DNA from: a bacterium
GTDB taxonomy: Bacteria > Bacteroidota > Rhodothermia > Balneolales > M1805
Direction of reading: 5' to 3'
DNA: 64,000 nt
NCBI GenBank assembly: GCA_006226965.1
Contig: SBGQ01000033.1
Span: forward strand, 1 to 64,000
Shown here: one piece after another, positions 37,881 to 49,329 of the stretch
How positions within the stretch are numbered: the stretch's first letter is position 1
Layout: the number at the start of each line of letters is the position of its first letter
The notes under the pieces: model-generated
What the model was told of the DNA's origin: nothing
The model's database searches: none
What the model saw: the letters and a program-made list of their open reading frames with translations, nothing else
Made by a program: the position numbers and the translations under genes

Positions 37881-40800
37881 TAGAAATCAATTCCTATACT
37901 GAAATATTGAATAGGTTTTCCTAATCCGTCAACATATCTCGGCCAAGCAACATCATATCTGAAAGGCAAACCGATTAAGATTGTTCGCAAACCAAAACCA
38001 AGCCCCATCAATAAATCGCCTTGACGAATGGTCTCTTTTAAATAAACCGTATTATCAGAATAGGGAGGTGTTGCTATTAATCCATCAGCAGGATCAAGAT
38101 ATACATCTTTTAATCTGGCTAACCTTAAATCCAATCTTTTAGATTCTGTGTAATAATAAATGGGTTCAAAAGTATTCTGGTTGTAAAATCGACTAAAGTT
38201 TCTGTCAATTCCCCATGCTGCGCCTAGATCCATAAACATAACCCCGGTTAAGTTATACAAGGGTAAAATCGGTAGCGGTCCGGGTAAAATTGCTGCAAAC
38301 AATGGAAATCTGAATTCAAAGTTCATCAAACCAAAATGATTACCAAATGAAGCATTATAGTTGTAACCTCGCATTGGCAAAGCGGGTTGAGTGAAGAATA
38401 AATCAGCTAGCTGATCGATTGGAATATCGTTCCCTTCCCACTGATAATTAAACCAACCTGCAACACCTCCTAAGAAATACGTTTGCGCATCCGGGCCGAA
38501 TGAGGTTGCCAAATTCCCACGAATTGCGAAACTATATCCATACCCCATGCTGAAATACGTTCTAAAATCAACCATGGCGCTCGCAAATGTGATACCGCCC
38601 ACACCTACTGCAGGCGAACCTGTTAAACTTACACCAAATCGAGTGCCGCTAGAAGGTGTTAAAAATCCTGGCTGTGTGTAATCTGAGGTATAGGTTACCG
38701 TTGGATACAAAAAGTTTTGAAAATCGTTGCTGCTTTGATTGTTATAGACTGTGCTTAAATCGCGCGAAATATTAAACCAGCTAAATCCATATTCAATTCT
38801 TTCGAATGTATTTAACGGATACTGAAAATTTACACCAAGACCATAATTTCGATTCCGAACAAGTTGTAAATCTACTGTATTACCATCGTAAGTCTGTGCC
38901 AAAAAAGGAATTGCGTAATGAAAGTAGTTCACAGAAAAATTTGTTCTGTTTTTCAAATACTCATAGCTCACTATATATGACGAATTTCTTAAATCGAGCT
39001 GTAAATTCGATGCAATTCCAAATCTATGGTCACCCATCACATCAGAAACAGCAAATTGAGTTAACCCATAAACACCCGAAAACGTGTTAAACGACGAGTT
39101 CAGATAGGTAAATTCAGGTGTAAAGTTGAGTTTATATTTTTTAGGTTGATAGCGCCCGTCTTCCGTTAAATAGTTTTCAACCAGTTTTACGCCTTCCGTG
39201 TTAGCGCTATCCTTAGATTCTGCTTCAAAAAGCTCTCCAAATTGATAACTTCTAAAATCAATCAAATCCGATTGAGTCGTGTCTTTGACTTCTTCAACTT
39301 TAGTTTTAGCCGGTTTTTCTTCTTTAAAGCCTAGTCCTTTCCAGCCTAAATCGTAAGCAGCCTGTGTATTTAATTGAGACATATATCGGTCGTTACCAAA
39401 TTTTTTGTAACCGTAACCTACGGCTGGTACACGTTTATATCCCGGTTCTGTATCTCTCCTTTTAGCCCAATTATTTGATTCTGGCTTATTCACTTCTGTT
39501 CTTGAAAATGGATTTTTAATCAGAAAAACATCTAAATAACCGCCATTAAACGTATTTACAGCCAAACGAGAACCATCTGCTGAAATGGACATTTGAGTAA
39601 CACCTTGCAACAAATTGGTTAATGGACGAGAAACTCCTGTTTTAAAATCGTATTCATACACGTTTGGAATACCATTCAAATCTGAGATATACACTAATTT
39701 ATTGGATGCCGTGATAAGTGGTCGGGTTTCAAATGCATGTTGAGTATTGGTTAACCGAACCAACTCCTGACTTCCGATGGTTAATTTATATAAATCTGCT
39801 TGATCTAAATCAGGATTTAATAACATGTTATAGTTTTCACGATAGGTATTTAACCGAGTTTTGTCTCCCCTGTCAGATGCAAAAACAATTGATTTTGAGT
39901 CCGGCGTCCAAGTTGGTTCATAATCAGAAAACACATCATTTGTAACATTTAAGAAGTCTTGTGTATCTAAGTTGTACACAAAAACATCGCTGTATGCACC
40001 TATATTTCCGTTAAATGCAATCTGTTTGCCATCAGGTGACCAAGAAACAGATTCAATCGCGTCTAGTTTTGGGAAACGAATTCGTTTAATCTCGCCTGTG
40101 TTATAATTAACAAGCGCCAACATATCTTTTCCAAGAGATTTTGATGATAAAGCCAACGTTTTACCATCCGGCGACCAACTCAAATTCGGATTCAGAATAT
40201 TGAGTTCTTCAAAATCAATATTATCATTCCCTTTTATTAGGGTTTTAATTTTCTTGCCTGTAAGCGAGGAAATGACAACCACATCAAAATAACCACGCTC
40301 ATTTGTAATCAACGCAATTTTATCGCCCTGCGGTGATAAAGCAGGACTTGTGTTATATGTTCCTGCTAACTCACGTTTTGTTAAATGTGTAGAAATATCT
40401 TTTAAGTCTTCGCGCTTATCTACTTCAGGCCAGTACTGTTTTTTTAACCAAGCCTGCCATTTTTCTGATAACTCTTCCAGATTTAAACCTAAAGATTGTC
40501 TGAATCCTAATTCAACTGAGCGAGTTGTTTTAATTCGTTGGAAAATTTCACCAATTTTCTCTCTGCCGTATTGGCTTACAATGAAATCCCAAACAGATTG
40601 CCCTCCACGATATGCAAAATAACCGCCCAAATAATCAATAGGCGGTAAATACGTATTAACAACTGCGTCACGAATAAAATTATCGGTATTGGTATCAAAT
40701 CCAAGCGCTGAATATTCTGCCATACCTTCATTAAACCAACCGGGTATTACTAATTGAATATCGTTTTGGATGATTGATTGAATCGAACCGCCATAAAACA

Positions 40801-41257
40801 TATCGTTTATTACAGCGTGTACCAATTCGTGATGTAAAACTCTGCGAAAATCACCGTATTTACCCATAAAAGGTAATACAACGCGGTTTTTAAACAATTC
40901 TGTAACACCGCCGATTCCTTCTGATTCGATGGGTAAATTCACCACATTCGTTTGTACGAAATCATTATGGGAATCAAAAATCACAACCGTTATACGATTG
41001 GCTATTTCATGGCGAAAATCTTCGCTAATCTGTTGATATGCAGCTTCTAAACTTTGTCCTGCAAAACTCGCTAAGTAGTAATTTTGCTCATTGTCGTAAT
41101 ACACATCAAAATGTTCGGTTTGAATAAATCGCCAGTCAAAATTTTCAAATTGTACCCGATTCTTCCCGAAATAAAAGAATTGAGCCTGAACCGAAACGAC
41201 ATTAATAAAAAAACTAAGTACAATTAAAACAATACTGTATCTCATTTTTTTGAACAT
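37880..41257 (-). CDS. Large secreted protein: gluzincin-like peptidase domain, TolB-type beta-propeller, C-terminal outer-membrane beta-barrel
   Basis: HHELVHAVINDMF; repeated WSPDGK/WTPDSK propeller motifs; barrel-like C-terminus ending in F. Confidence 0.8.
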   Translation of the reverse strand: MFKKMRYSIVLIVLSFFINVVSVQAQFFYFGKNRVQFENFDWRFIQTEHFDVYYDNEQNYYLASFAGQSLEAAYQQISEDFRHEIANRITVVIFDSHNDFVQTNVVNLPIESEGIGGVTELFKNRVVLPFMGKYGDFRRVLHHELVHAVINDMFYGGSIQSIIQNDIQLVIPGWFNEGMAEYSALGFDTNTDNFIRDAVVNTYLPPIDYLGGYFAYRGGQSVWDFIVSQYGREKIGEIFQRIKTTRSVELGFRQSLGLNLEELSEKWQAWLKKQYWPEVDKREDLKDISTHLTKRELAGTYNTSPALSPQGDKIALITNERGYFDVVVISSLTGKKIKTLIKGNDNIDFEELNILNPNLSWSPDGKTLALSSKSLGKDMLALVNYNTGEIKRIRFPKLDAIESVSWSPDGKQIAFNGNIGAYSDVFVYNLDTQDFLNVTNDVFSDYEPTWTPDSKSIVFASDRGDKTRLNTYRENYNMLLNPDLDQADLYKLTIGSQELVRLTNTQHAFETRPLITASNKLVYISDLNGIPNVYEYDFKTGVSRPLTNLLQGVTQMSISADGSRLAVNTFNGGYLDVFLIKNPFSRTEVNKPESNNWAKRRDTEPGYKRVPAVGYGYKKFGNDRYMSQLNTQAAYDLGWKGLGFKEEKPAKTKVEEVKDTTQSDLIDFRSYQFGELFEAESKDSANTEGVKLVENYLTEDGRYQPKKYKLNFTPEFTYLNSSFNTFSGVYGLTQFAVSDVMGDHRFGIASNLQLDLRNSSYIVSYEYLKNRTNFSVNYFHYAIPFLAQTYDGNTVDLQLVRNRNYGLGVNFQYPLNTFERIEYGFSWFNISRDLSTVYNNQSSNDFQNFLYPTVTYTSDYTQPGFLTPSSGTRFGVSLTGSPAVGVGGITFASAMVDFRTYFSMGYGYSFAIRGNLATSFGPDAQTYFLGGVAGWFNYQWEGNDIPIDQLADLFFTQPALPMRGYNYNASFGNHFGLMNFEFRFPLFAAILPGPLPILPLYNLTGVMFMDLGAAWGIDRNFSRFYNQNTFEPIYYYTESKRLDLRLARLKDVYLDPADGLIATPPYSDNTVYLKETIRQGDLLMGLGFGLRTILIGLPFRYDVAWPRYVDGLGKPIQYFSIGIDF

Positions 41258-41278
41258 ATTTACAACAGCTTTTTTTTC

Positions 41279-43561
41279 TTAATCTTCTGCTAACGCAAAA
41301 TCTATGGTTTTCTGATTCAGATCTACTGAAAGTACACGAATTTTTATTTCATCACCTAACCGGAATTTACGACCTCTTCGTTTTCCGAACAGCGTATGAC
41401 GCTTTCCGTCAAATTGATAATAATCATCCGATAAATCGTTTACACGAATCATTCCTTCGCAATAATTCTCTTTTAATAAAACGAACATTCCGAATTCCGT
41501 TACACCATTTATAACACCTTCAAATGTTTCGCCTAATCGTTTAGATAAAAACTCAGCTTGTTTAAACTTCACAGAATCACGTTCTGCCTGCATTGCCGTA
41601 CGTTCTTTTTCGCTGCACAACTCACCTAATTCAGCTAAATCTTCGTAGGTGTATTCATATTTATTTTCTGAGTAACCTTTTAATAAACGGTGCACAATCA
41701 CATCAGGATAACGACGAATCGGACTTGTAAAATGGCTGTAATGACTAAAATTTAATCCGAAGTGACCAATATTTTTTGGAGAGTACACGGCTTTAGCCAT
41801 CGAACGTAACATCAAATTATTCACAATAAACTCGAGCGGTGTTCCCTTCACTTTGTGAATAAGGGCATTCAGAGTACTGTGCTTAACACCTCGGTCCGGC
41901 ACGTTAAATTCAATTCCAAGCGGTGCTAACAATTCTGCTAAATTTGCCAATTTGTCGCGATCCGGTTTATCGTGAACACGATATAAATATGGATATAGAT
42001 TCTTGGTTTTCTTTTTTGAATGCTCTTCTCTCAGATTTTCAATATGTAATGCTACCGTCTTGTTAGCCAATAACATACATTCTTCAATCAAACGGTGAGC
42101 ATTTAGCCGTTCTTTAACACGAACGCTTACCGGAACTCCTTTTTCATCTAAGACAAAACGTGGTTCCGGAGTATCAAAATCGACAGCACCGTGTTTCTTT
42201 CGATTTCGGAGCAAGACTTCTGCAAGTTTCCAACACGTTCTTATTTTATCGGCAATTTCGTGCTCTGCTCCGTCTAAAACGGCCTGTGCATCTTCGTATG
42301 CAAAACGGAATTTCGAATGAATAACTGTTTCGGCAATTTTGTAGTCAACAACAATCCCGTCCGGGTCAACTTCCATGAAACAGGTATAGGTTAAGGTGTC
42401 TTCACGCGGATTTAAGGAGCAAAGTCCATTACTCAATTTTTCTGGTAACATCGGAATAACTCTATCCACTAAATAGGTTGATGTCCCTCGGTCAACAGCT
42501 TCTTTATCTAGTACGGAATCCCTTGTTAGATAATGAGTTACATCAGCAATATGAACACCTAAATAGTAATTCCCGTTTTCCAGAATTTCGATACTAAGCG
42601 CATCGTCAAAATCTTTGGCATCTACCGGGTCAATCGTAAAAATGATGTCGTTTCGTAAGTCGATTCGCCTTGCAATTTCTTCATCCGGAATCTTTAAAGG
42701 TATCGCTTCAACATAATCTTCCACATTTTGCGGAAAACTTGATTTTATCTGATTTGATGCCATTATTGAGCGTATTTCTGCTTCATGCGAACCTTTTTTG
42801 CCAAGCACTTCAACAATTTCTGCTTTTGGCAAGGCACGAGGATGAGTCCATTCAAGAATCGAATAACGCACTTTATCTTGCGGTTCGGCACCATTTAAAT
42901 GTTCTTTAGCTACATAAAACTCGTACGGGTTATTTCTGTCGTCCGGTAAAATGTAAAAGGCGTCCGGCCCTTCGGAAAGCAGCGTTCCAACCAGTGCTGA
43001 TGTACCGCGTTTTACGATATCAACAATTTTCCCGTGCTGACGATCAAAACCGCGACCTGACATCAAGATAAACTTTACTTCATCGCCCGGAAGCGCCATT
43101 CCAACGTGCTTTTTCATCACTTTGATGTCATCCGTGAATGATGATGATTTTATAAATCCTGTTCCGTACTGATTAAAACTTAATATACCCGTGTACGATT
43201 CAGTTGCTTCATTCGCTGCAACATTGGCAATATTCCACGCATCAGATTTCAGGGATAATAATCCGGCTTTATTTTTGTCCAAAGCTCCCAATGAAATCAA
43301 ATGTGTAATGGCTTTTTTTACTTTTGTTCGGTCAATTGCCTGTTCTATTTCCATTACTTGCTCAACAATGCTGACCGGAATTTTGGCGCCTTCATTATTC
43401 TTAAAAAACTCCAACACCACATCCTCAAGACTGGAATAACGTGATTTAGCACCTCTTGAAGATTCATGTTCAGCGCTATATCGAGCAGATTTTCTGTCTT
43501 TTCTTGATTTGGATTTCGATTTTTGCTGATGTCTTTGTTTCGTTTTTTTCTTTTTGCTCAT
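41279..43561 (-). CDS. rnr: Ribonuclease R
   Basis: TIDPVDAKDFDDALSIE, HIADVTHYLTRDSVLDKEA, HFTSPIRRYPDVIVHRLL, C-terminal S1; Lys/Arg-rich N-terminus. Confidence 0.96.
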   Translation of the reverse strand: MSKKKKTKQRHQQKSKSKSRKDRKSARYSAEHESSRGAKSRYSSLEDVVLEFFKNNEGAKIPVSIVEQVMEIEQAIDRTKVKKAITHLISLGALDKNKAGLLSLKSDAWNIANVAANEATESYTGILSFNQYGTGFIKSSSFTDDIKVMKKHVGMALPGDEVKFILMSGRGFDRQHGKIVDIVKRGTSALVGTLLSEGPDAFYILPDDRNNPYEFYVAKEHLNGAEPQDKVRYSILEWTHPRALPKAEIVEVLGKKGSHEAEIRSIMASNQIKSSFPQNVEDYVEAIPLKIPDEEIARRIDLRNDIIFTIDPVDAKDFDDALSIEILENGNYYLGVHIADVTHYLTRDSVLDKEAVDRGTSTYLVDRVIPMLPEKLSNGLCSLNPREDTLTYTCFMEVDPDGIVVDYKIAETVIHSKFRFAYEDAQAVLDGAEHEIADKIRTCWKLAEVLLRNRKKHGAVDFDTPEPRFVLDEKGVPVSVRVKERLNAHRLIEECMLLANKTVALHIENLREEHSKKKTKNLYPYLYRVHDKPDRDKLANLAELLAPLGIEFNVPDRGVKHSTLNALIHKVKGTPLEFIVNNLMLRSMAKAVYSPKNIGHFGLNFSHYSHFTSPIRRYPDVIVHRLLKGYSENKYEYTYEDLAELGELCSEKERTAMQAERDSVKFKQAEFLSKRLGETFEGVINGVTEFGMFVLLKENYCEGMIRVNDLSDDYYQFDGKRHTLFGKRRGRKFRLGDEIKIRVLSVDLNQKTIDFALAED

Positions 43562-43572
43562 ACAAGTGCTCT

Positions 43573-46500
43573 TTATCTAACTGCTGCAATATCTTGCTTT
43601 TCTTTTTTACCAAATCCAAAGAAATCTTTAATGTTTCTCCAAATTATACCGGGTAAATCGCGCCATCGGTTAAACTGAACCTGATATTGCAAACCTACTC
43701 CGCTCACGTTTTGTGCCTGATCCTGCACGGCGCTGAAACCGCCAAGTGTAGGGTCTTGTCTGTAAAATACTTCAACTGAAAGTGCTCTGCTAATTTTAAA
43801 ACTCGCACCTAAATCACCAATCAAATTTTGGTTGGTTGCACCTGCCTGATTATTAATAATCTGCCCTTCTCTTCTCAAAACCAGACGGTCATCAAATAAG
43901 CGCAAGGCAATTCCCAAATCCGCTTGGTCGAATCCATTCAAATTCAAATCAATATCCAAGTTACTTATGCTATTGTTCAGAATTGTGTTAATCTGATTGG
44001 ATAACAGCTGACTTAATCCGGCTTGTGTGGCGTTATTCTGAAGATTATTTCCGAACGAATTATCCGTACCCGCAGCATTCACAGCAAAAAAGTTACCCGT
44101 TAACAGCAATGACGTTGCCTGAGGTAATTTTTGGTCTTCACTATTTAACAAACGCAAGGCCGTATTCAAATTGGCATCTTGAAATGTTGTATTGGGGATT
44201 TCAAAGTAAAAATCGTTTTGAAGTGCTTCAATTGTTCCGCCCAATTTCAAAATCAAATCTACTGGAACGCGCACATCTTGGCCGGATATCGGTTGTAAAT
44301 TCGGTCTTGAGCGATAAACAGCAGTTAAGTTTACACGTGGATTTTGCGGAGCGCCTTCCCAAGACAAAGTACCGCCTTCATTTATTATGAATCGACGCGT
44401 GAAAACATCGCCTGCCACAAAGTTGTATGTCCCACCATATACATCGAAGAAACCGTACATCTTTAGTTCTTCATCTTCCAGAGTGATATTGAGCGAACCA
44501 CCGCCAGTAGCATTCAAGACTTCACCGGTAATTGGGTCAAAAACCAGTTCAAATTGAGTATCGTCCGGTGAAGTAAACTGCAAATTCATCTGAAAAATTT
44601 CGGTGAAACTTCTGGATGGCGTTGGCTGGTTTATTGTATTTACTTGACTTCCCGAGTTTGTGGTATTTGTTTGATTTGTTGAAGAAGACGTATTTCTGGT
44701 TACCAAATTCGTATCAAAAGATTCCACAAATTCTATAAAACGACTTTGTGAATCTACTTTTTCTTTATCGATAAGCGGAATAGATAAACGAGAATTTGAT
44801 GTTGTTCTAATCGGCCCTAAGGTCTCCAAAAACGGCTTTGAAATAGGCCCGCTCATCTTAATACTCCCAGAACCGGCTACTTTACCATAAAACGGGATGT
44901 CGTCTTCAAACGAACTGTTCAAAAACTCCATTCTGTTAAATTCTGCAAGTATATCATAGGAACGGTTATCTCCGAAATAATCCATATTGATAGCACCGTT
45001 TAACAAACCTTGCCCACCCAAGCCATCGTGAATTTTTATGTTATCAAAAACCACTCCTTCGTGGTAGCCAAATATCACCGGACCAGACATATAGAAATTT
45101 GTATTCAAAAATTTTGGAACCGTTAATATTTCATCCAATTCAAATCTGGTACTAAAATCGATCCAACCTAATCCACCAGTAAAATAACCGCTACCTTTTG
45201 CCGGACCTTCAATTTTGGAATAAATCTGAGGAATGAAGTAATTCAACATCCACATGTCTGCTTTTTTAATATCGATATCGAAGAAATACAGGGTATCTGC
45301 AGGTGTGAATGTATTATCCGGACGATAAATGTATCCGTTTACAGCTAAGTTATTGTCCAGCTTTGAATTCTTCCAATATTCGGGATGAGATATTGAATCG
45401 AGTTTAATTTGCAGTGAAGTATCGAATCGCTTCAGAATGGCATCATATTTACTTGATATTTCTGCATTACCAACCGGACGCTTTCCCATTTGCAGATTAG
45501 CCACATTGAGTTGTCCGGCAAATTGTGGAATGGAAGTCAAGGTTTTGGTATAAAACATTCCGTCTAAAGTTCCGCTTAAATCATATTTCAGGTGAAGTAA
45601 ATTTGATATTTGTTCTAAATCCAAGGCATTAACTCTATAAGCCATGGAATCTGCATTAAAGTTGGAAAAACTGCCATTCAGAAAAACACTTTGACCTTTA
45701 TTATTGAAGATCAGACTATCAACAAAAACAGTTCCTTTAGAATCTAAAATGATAGATTTGCTTTTTCCTGTCCACAAATAGCTTGAATTACCAACCAAAA
45801 AATGGGATAATCTTGCATTTATTGATTCTTCTTCCAGCTTAGCAAACAATCCTAAGTCCAGCTCACCAAGTCTGTCAAAATCTTGAACTCCAACTCTCAT
45901 TTTTAAGCTGTCATTTTCCTGATTAAGCTCAAACCCGACTGACTTTAACACCCTTTTTTCCTGTCGAAATTCGTCAATGTGAGACTTAACTACAATAGAC
46001 GCATTTCGGCGTAAATCATTCAGATTTCTTATGGCTAAGGTGAAATCTAAATCACCATTTTTTATATAAAAATCATTATAACGCAAGCTATCCGATTTCA
46101 GCTTTCCGGTTGCAACCAAAGCACCGTTTCCTGTTTCCAGATTCACTTTTGCGTTAGTCGTAGATTGAATTAAGGGTAAATCGGCGAAATACGCTTTGAT
46201 TAAACTCAGGTTTTTAGTTCTGAAATCAATCTCCACTTTTTGAGTTTCAGTGAAAACAGGGCTTGCATCCAATAAAGAATCCTGATTTTCAAACAAATAT
46301 ATCGTTGAGAGTTGGTCTTCAACAATTCCGGTCCAGTTGTTGAACCAAGCCTGCCATTTAGTTGGAAACAAAGCACCTTTCACATCCAAATCAAACAAAG
46401 ATGAAGTAACTCTAAACCGTCTTTCTGCTGATTTAGGACCGTCTAAATCAGCATAGATTTGATGCGGCTTTAATGTGTCGTTGTTTACAATGGCATTGGT

Positions 46501-48240
46501 TATATCAAAACTGACACGCCCGAAAATATCATCAGGTTTAATTCCCGCACCGTTCCATTCAAAATTACCATCTAATTGTGTTTCGGGTGCTTTTTCTGAT
46601 TTAACCCAATCTGTTACATTCACTTTTTGAAACACTCCTGATAATGAATAAACAGGTATAGAATCCTGTAAATCTAAGTCTCCGTTTAGCGATAATGAGC
46701 TTTTTCCTTTTTTAATATTCGATGTAATATCTAGGTATTTCGCGTCAACATGAAGCTGTGTTCTAATGGTATCAATCGAGAAAGAGTTAATTTTAAGCTT
46801 TTGAAAAGAAGCATCAACATTAGCCTGAATAAGATCGTTTTGAAGCCCCGAACCTTTAATTTTTACTGTTCCATTAATTGGACTAATTTCATTTTCCGGT
46901 AAAAACGATTGTATATCAAGTTCTTTGAACGCGATGTTTGCGTCGTATTCCGTAAACGTAGTTTCATCGTTTGCTACGAGTGAACCTCTAACATCAATAA
47001 ACCCTTTTTTTCCGGTTTCATTGATTTTTAATGACAGACTCGACTTATTAAAATTCCCTGTTATTTTGCCTTTCGCTTCAATCCCCTGCTTTAACCGTTG
47101 TAATTGTTCAGGCATATTTACATACGTCTGAACCAAGCCGGGTTTTACTTGCAACTTTTTAATATCAACGGAATAATTGAGTTTGCTAAAGTCGTCCATA
47201 TCATCAACTTTACCGCTAACTAACAATTCTGCATCGCCGTATCGGATATCCAGCTTTCCTATTTCCAATTTTCTAAGGTCGCCCTTTACATCAAGCTTTA
47301 CTTCAACGTCATGTTTTAAACTTTGCAATTGCGGAAATAGTTTTTTCCACTCATTTACCTGTAAATCAAGCTGATTAAGCTGTAAATCAATATGATTTTC
47401 CAATAAATCATAAACCGTTAAAATCACTTTTTTCGGACGTGCAATTTTGAGTGTTCCGTCAAACAAACTTTTATCTGTACTCAAATGAATGGCGTTGAGT
47501 TCGATATTTTCGTTATCAACAAACCCTTGTGCTTTAAACCGCCTAATACTTGGTATTTGGCGCGACATTGCTTCTACATGTTCAATATCCAAATAAATCT
47601 GATTTTCCAGATATTCGAGGAACACTTTAGCGTAAATACCGGATAAATTTCCCTTAGCAGGAAATTTAACTTGATTCGACTCAATCGGTTCATTCAGTTC
47701 CCAATGCACATAACCGTTTGTAATTTTCAATTCAGGGGCATAAATCTCGATTGGGAGCTTGGGTAATTTTGTTCTTTTATCCAGTGTATCAACATTAACA
47801 GCAACAACGGAATCTTTTCTTGCAAATGCTTTTGCCCAAATGAGTTCACCGGTAGAATCGGTTTTTACGGTAATCAACGGATCTACCATTTCGAATGAAA
47901 CTATCTTTAGCTGACGGTTCCACAAAGACCAAATATCCAAATTGGCATATATACGCTGAACCGTTGCAAGAGTATCTTCCTGTTTTCCTGCCGTTGATAA
48001 CAAACTTACTTGATTCAAACTCACTCCAAACGGAACTATCCCATTAATATCTCCAACAGATATACGAGTATGAAACGTCGACTCAATTTTTTCTGAAACG
48101 CTCGATACAATTGCATTTCGAACCACAGTCAGATTTAATAATCCCCAACCAAGCAATACGATAAAAGCGACCAATCCTGCAATCGCAAAAAAGGCTCTTA
48201 AGAACCATTGCCAAGTTATATAGAGATATTTAAAATACAC
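43573..48240 (-). CDS. TamB-like translocation/assembly module protein (DUF490)
   Basis: 1555 aa, N-terminal TM, AsmA/TamB-like beta repeats, C-terminal YGGTYNFVAGDVFTRRFIINEGGTLSWEGAPQNPRVNLTAVY. Confidence 0.9.
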   Translation of the reverse strand: MYFKYLYITWQWFLRAFFAIAGLVAFIVLLGWGLLNLTVVRNAIVSSVSEKIESTFHTRISVGDINGIVPFGVSLNQVSLLSTAGKQEDTLATVQRIYANLDIWSLWNRQLKIVSFEMVDPLITVKTDSTGELIWAKAFARKDSVVAVNVDTLDKRTKLPKLPIEIYAPELKITNGYVHWELNEPIESNQVKFPAKGNLSGIYAKVFLEYLENQIYLDIEHVEAMSRQIPSIRRFKAQGFVDNENIELNAIHLSTDKSLFDGTLKIARPKKVILTVYDLLENHIDLQLNQLDLQVNEWKKLFPQLQSLKHDVEVKLDVKGDLRKLEIGKLDIRYGDAELLVSGKVDDMDDFSKLNYSVDIKKLQVKPGLVQTYVNMPEQLQRLKQGIEAKGKITGNFNKSSLSLKINETGKKGFIDVRGSLVANDETTFTEYDANIAFKELDIQSFLPENEISPINGTVKIKGSGLQNDLIQANVDASFQKLKINSFSIDTIRTQLHVDAKYLDITSNIKKGKSSLSLNGDLDLQDSIPVYSLSGVFQKVNVTDWVKSEKAPETQLDGNFEWNGAGIKPDDIFGRVSFDITNAIVNNDTLKPHQIYADLDGPKSAERRFRVTSSLFDLDVKGALFPTKWQAWFNNWTGIVEDQLSTIYLFENQDSLLDASPVFTETQKVEIDFRTKNLSLIKAYFADLPLIQSTTNAKVNLETGNGALVATGKLKSDSLRYNDFYIKNGDLDFTLAIRNLNDLRRNASIVVKSHIDEFRQEKRVLKSVGFELNQENDSLKMRVGVQDFDRLGELDLGLFAKLEEESINARLSHFLVGNSSYLWTGKSKSIILDSKGTVFVDSLIFNNKGQSVFLNGSFSNFNADSMAYRVNALDLEQISNLLHLKYDLSGTLDGMFYTKTLTSIPQFAGQLNVANLQMGKRPVGNAEISSKYDAILKRFDTSLQIKLDSISHPEYWKNSKLDNNLAVNGYIYRPDNTFTPADTLYFFDIDIKKADMWMLNYFIPQIYSKIEGPAKGSGYFTGGLGWIDFSTRFELDEILTVPKFLNTNFYMSGPVIFGYHEGVVFDNIKIHDGLGGQGLLNGAINMDYFGDNRSYDILAEFNRMEFLNSSFEDDIPFYGKVAGSGSIKMSGPISKPFLETLGPIRTTSNSRLSIPLIDKEKVDSQSRFIEFVESFDTNLVTRNTSSSTNQTNTTNSGSQVNTINQPTPSRSFTEIFQMNLQFTSPDDTQFELVFDPITGEVLNATGGGSLNITLEDEELKMYGFFDVYGGTYNFVAGDVFTRRFIINEGGTLSWEGAPQNPRVNLTAVYRSRPNLQPISGQDVRVPVDLILKLGGTIEALQNDFYFEIPNTTFQDANLNTALRLLNSEDQKLPQATSLLLTGNFFAVNAAGTDNSFGNNLQNNATQAGLSQLLSNQINTILNNSISNLDIDLNLNGFDQADLGIALRLFDDRLVLRREGQIINNQAGATNQNLIGDLGASFKISRALSVEVFYRQDPTLGGFSAVQDQAQNVSGVGLQYQVQFNRWRDLPGIIWRNIKDFFGFGKKEKQDIAAVR

Positions 48241-49329
48241 TTAAGCGGTTTTTCCAGTTTTTGAAAGTGCATAATTCCAGGCTTTTTCGACCAAAATTTT
48301 ATCTGATAGCTTCCGTAAATAAGCTTCACCGTATGTTTTTAAGAGTACAAATGTAATTGCATCAGATGTATTCTTTTTATCCGTTTTCATGGCGGCAATC
48401 AAATGTTCAGTATTCGGGTTGAATGTAAATCTTGGTGCATAAAACGGAATAAATGCTTCTAACTCTGTGCCGATTGGAGAACCAACTAAACGTGATAACT
48501 CTGATGCTGCTAAACAGCCCCAAAAAACGGCATCACCATGACTAATCTTCCCATAACCTAATTCATGTTCTAAAGCGTGAGCAAAGGTATGGCCAAAGTT
48601 TAAAAACGCTCGAATACCAGTTTCCTTTTCATCTTCAGCAACAATTTGAGCTTTAATCTCTGCGCTTTTTTGGATGATGGGCTCCCATTTTTGCGCTTCC
48701 CATTTCGAATTAGCAGCTAACAATTGCTGAATTTTTTGAAACAATTCTGGCGTAGAAATACAGGCATATTTCAACATTTCACCAATACCGCAATACCATT
48801 CATCTTCCGGTAAAGTGCTCAGAAAATGAGCATCACAGATTACCGCATCCGGCTGATAAAACGCACCGATTCTATTTTTTCCTGTTGGATGATTAATTCC
48901 CGTTTTCCCGCCAATAGCTGAATCCACCATTGCAAGTATCGTGGTTGGAAATTGAACAAGAGCAACTCCTCGTAATGCTGTAGAAGTTGCAAAACCACCT
49001 AAATCTCCGGTAACTCCGCCACCAAATACAAAAACCGCATCATTTCGTTTAACATCAGCTTCTAATAAGGCATCGGTTATTTTCGTCCACTCCGTTACCG
49101 ATTTCGAGGCTTCACCAGATGCAACAACATATAAACCGATAAGATTTAGTCCCCAAGCCGAAATTGCATTCTGAATATAATCGCCATGAAATTGCTTTAC
49201 ATTTTCATCAATAATAAGAAATACACGTTTGTAGCTTTTTTCTTTTAGAAATGTGCTTACCCATTCAGATTCTAATGCTTGAGTTGAAATCGGGTATGAA
49301 TGTGTGCTTTGGGTTGTTAATGTAATCAC
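48241..49329 (-). CDS. aroB: 3-dehydroquinate synthase
   Basis: FGGGVTGDLGGFATSTALRGVALVQFPTTILAMVDSAIGGKTGINHPTGKNRIGAFYQP. Confidence 0.97.
   Translation of the reverse strand: MITLTTQSTHSYPISTQALESEWVSTFLKEKSYKRVFLIIDENVKQFHGDYIQNAISAWGLNLIGLYVVASGEASKSVTEWTKITDALLEADVKRNDAVFVFGGGVTGDLGGFATSTALRGVALVQFPTTILAMVDSAIGGKTGINHPTGKNRIGAFYQPDAVICDAHFLSTLPEDEWYCGIGEMLKYACISTPELFQKIQQLLAANSKWEAQKWEPIIQKSAEIKAQIVAEDEKETGIRAFLNFGHTFAHALEHELGYGKISHGDAVFWGCLAASELSRLVGSPIGTELEAFIPFYAPRFTFNPNTEHLIAAMKTDKKNTSDAITFVLLKTYGEAYLRKLSDKILVEKAWNYALSKTGKTA

Noticed and set aside
44025-44390. 121-aa plus-strand ORF opposite the TamB-like gene
   Set aside because: Antisense to the conserved TamB C-terminus; no RBS or motif support.
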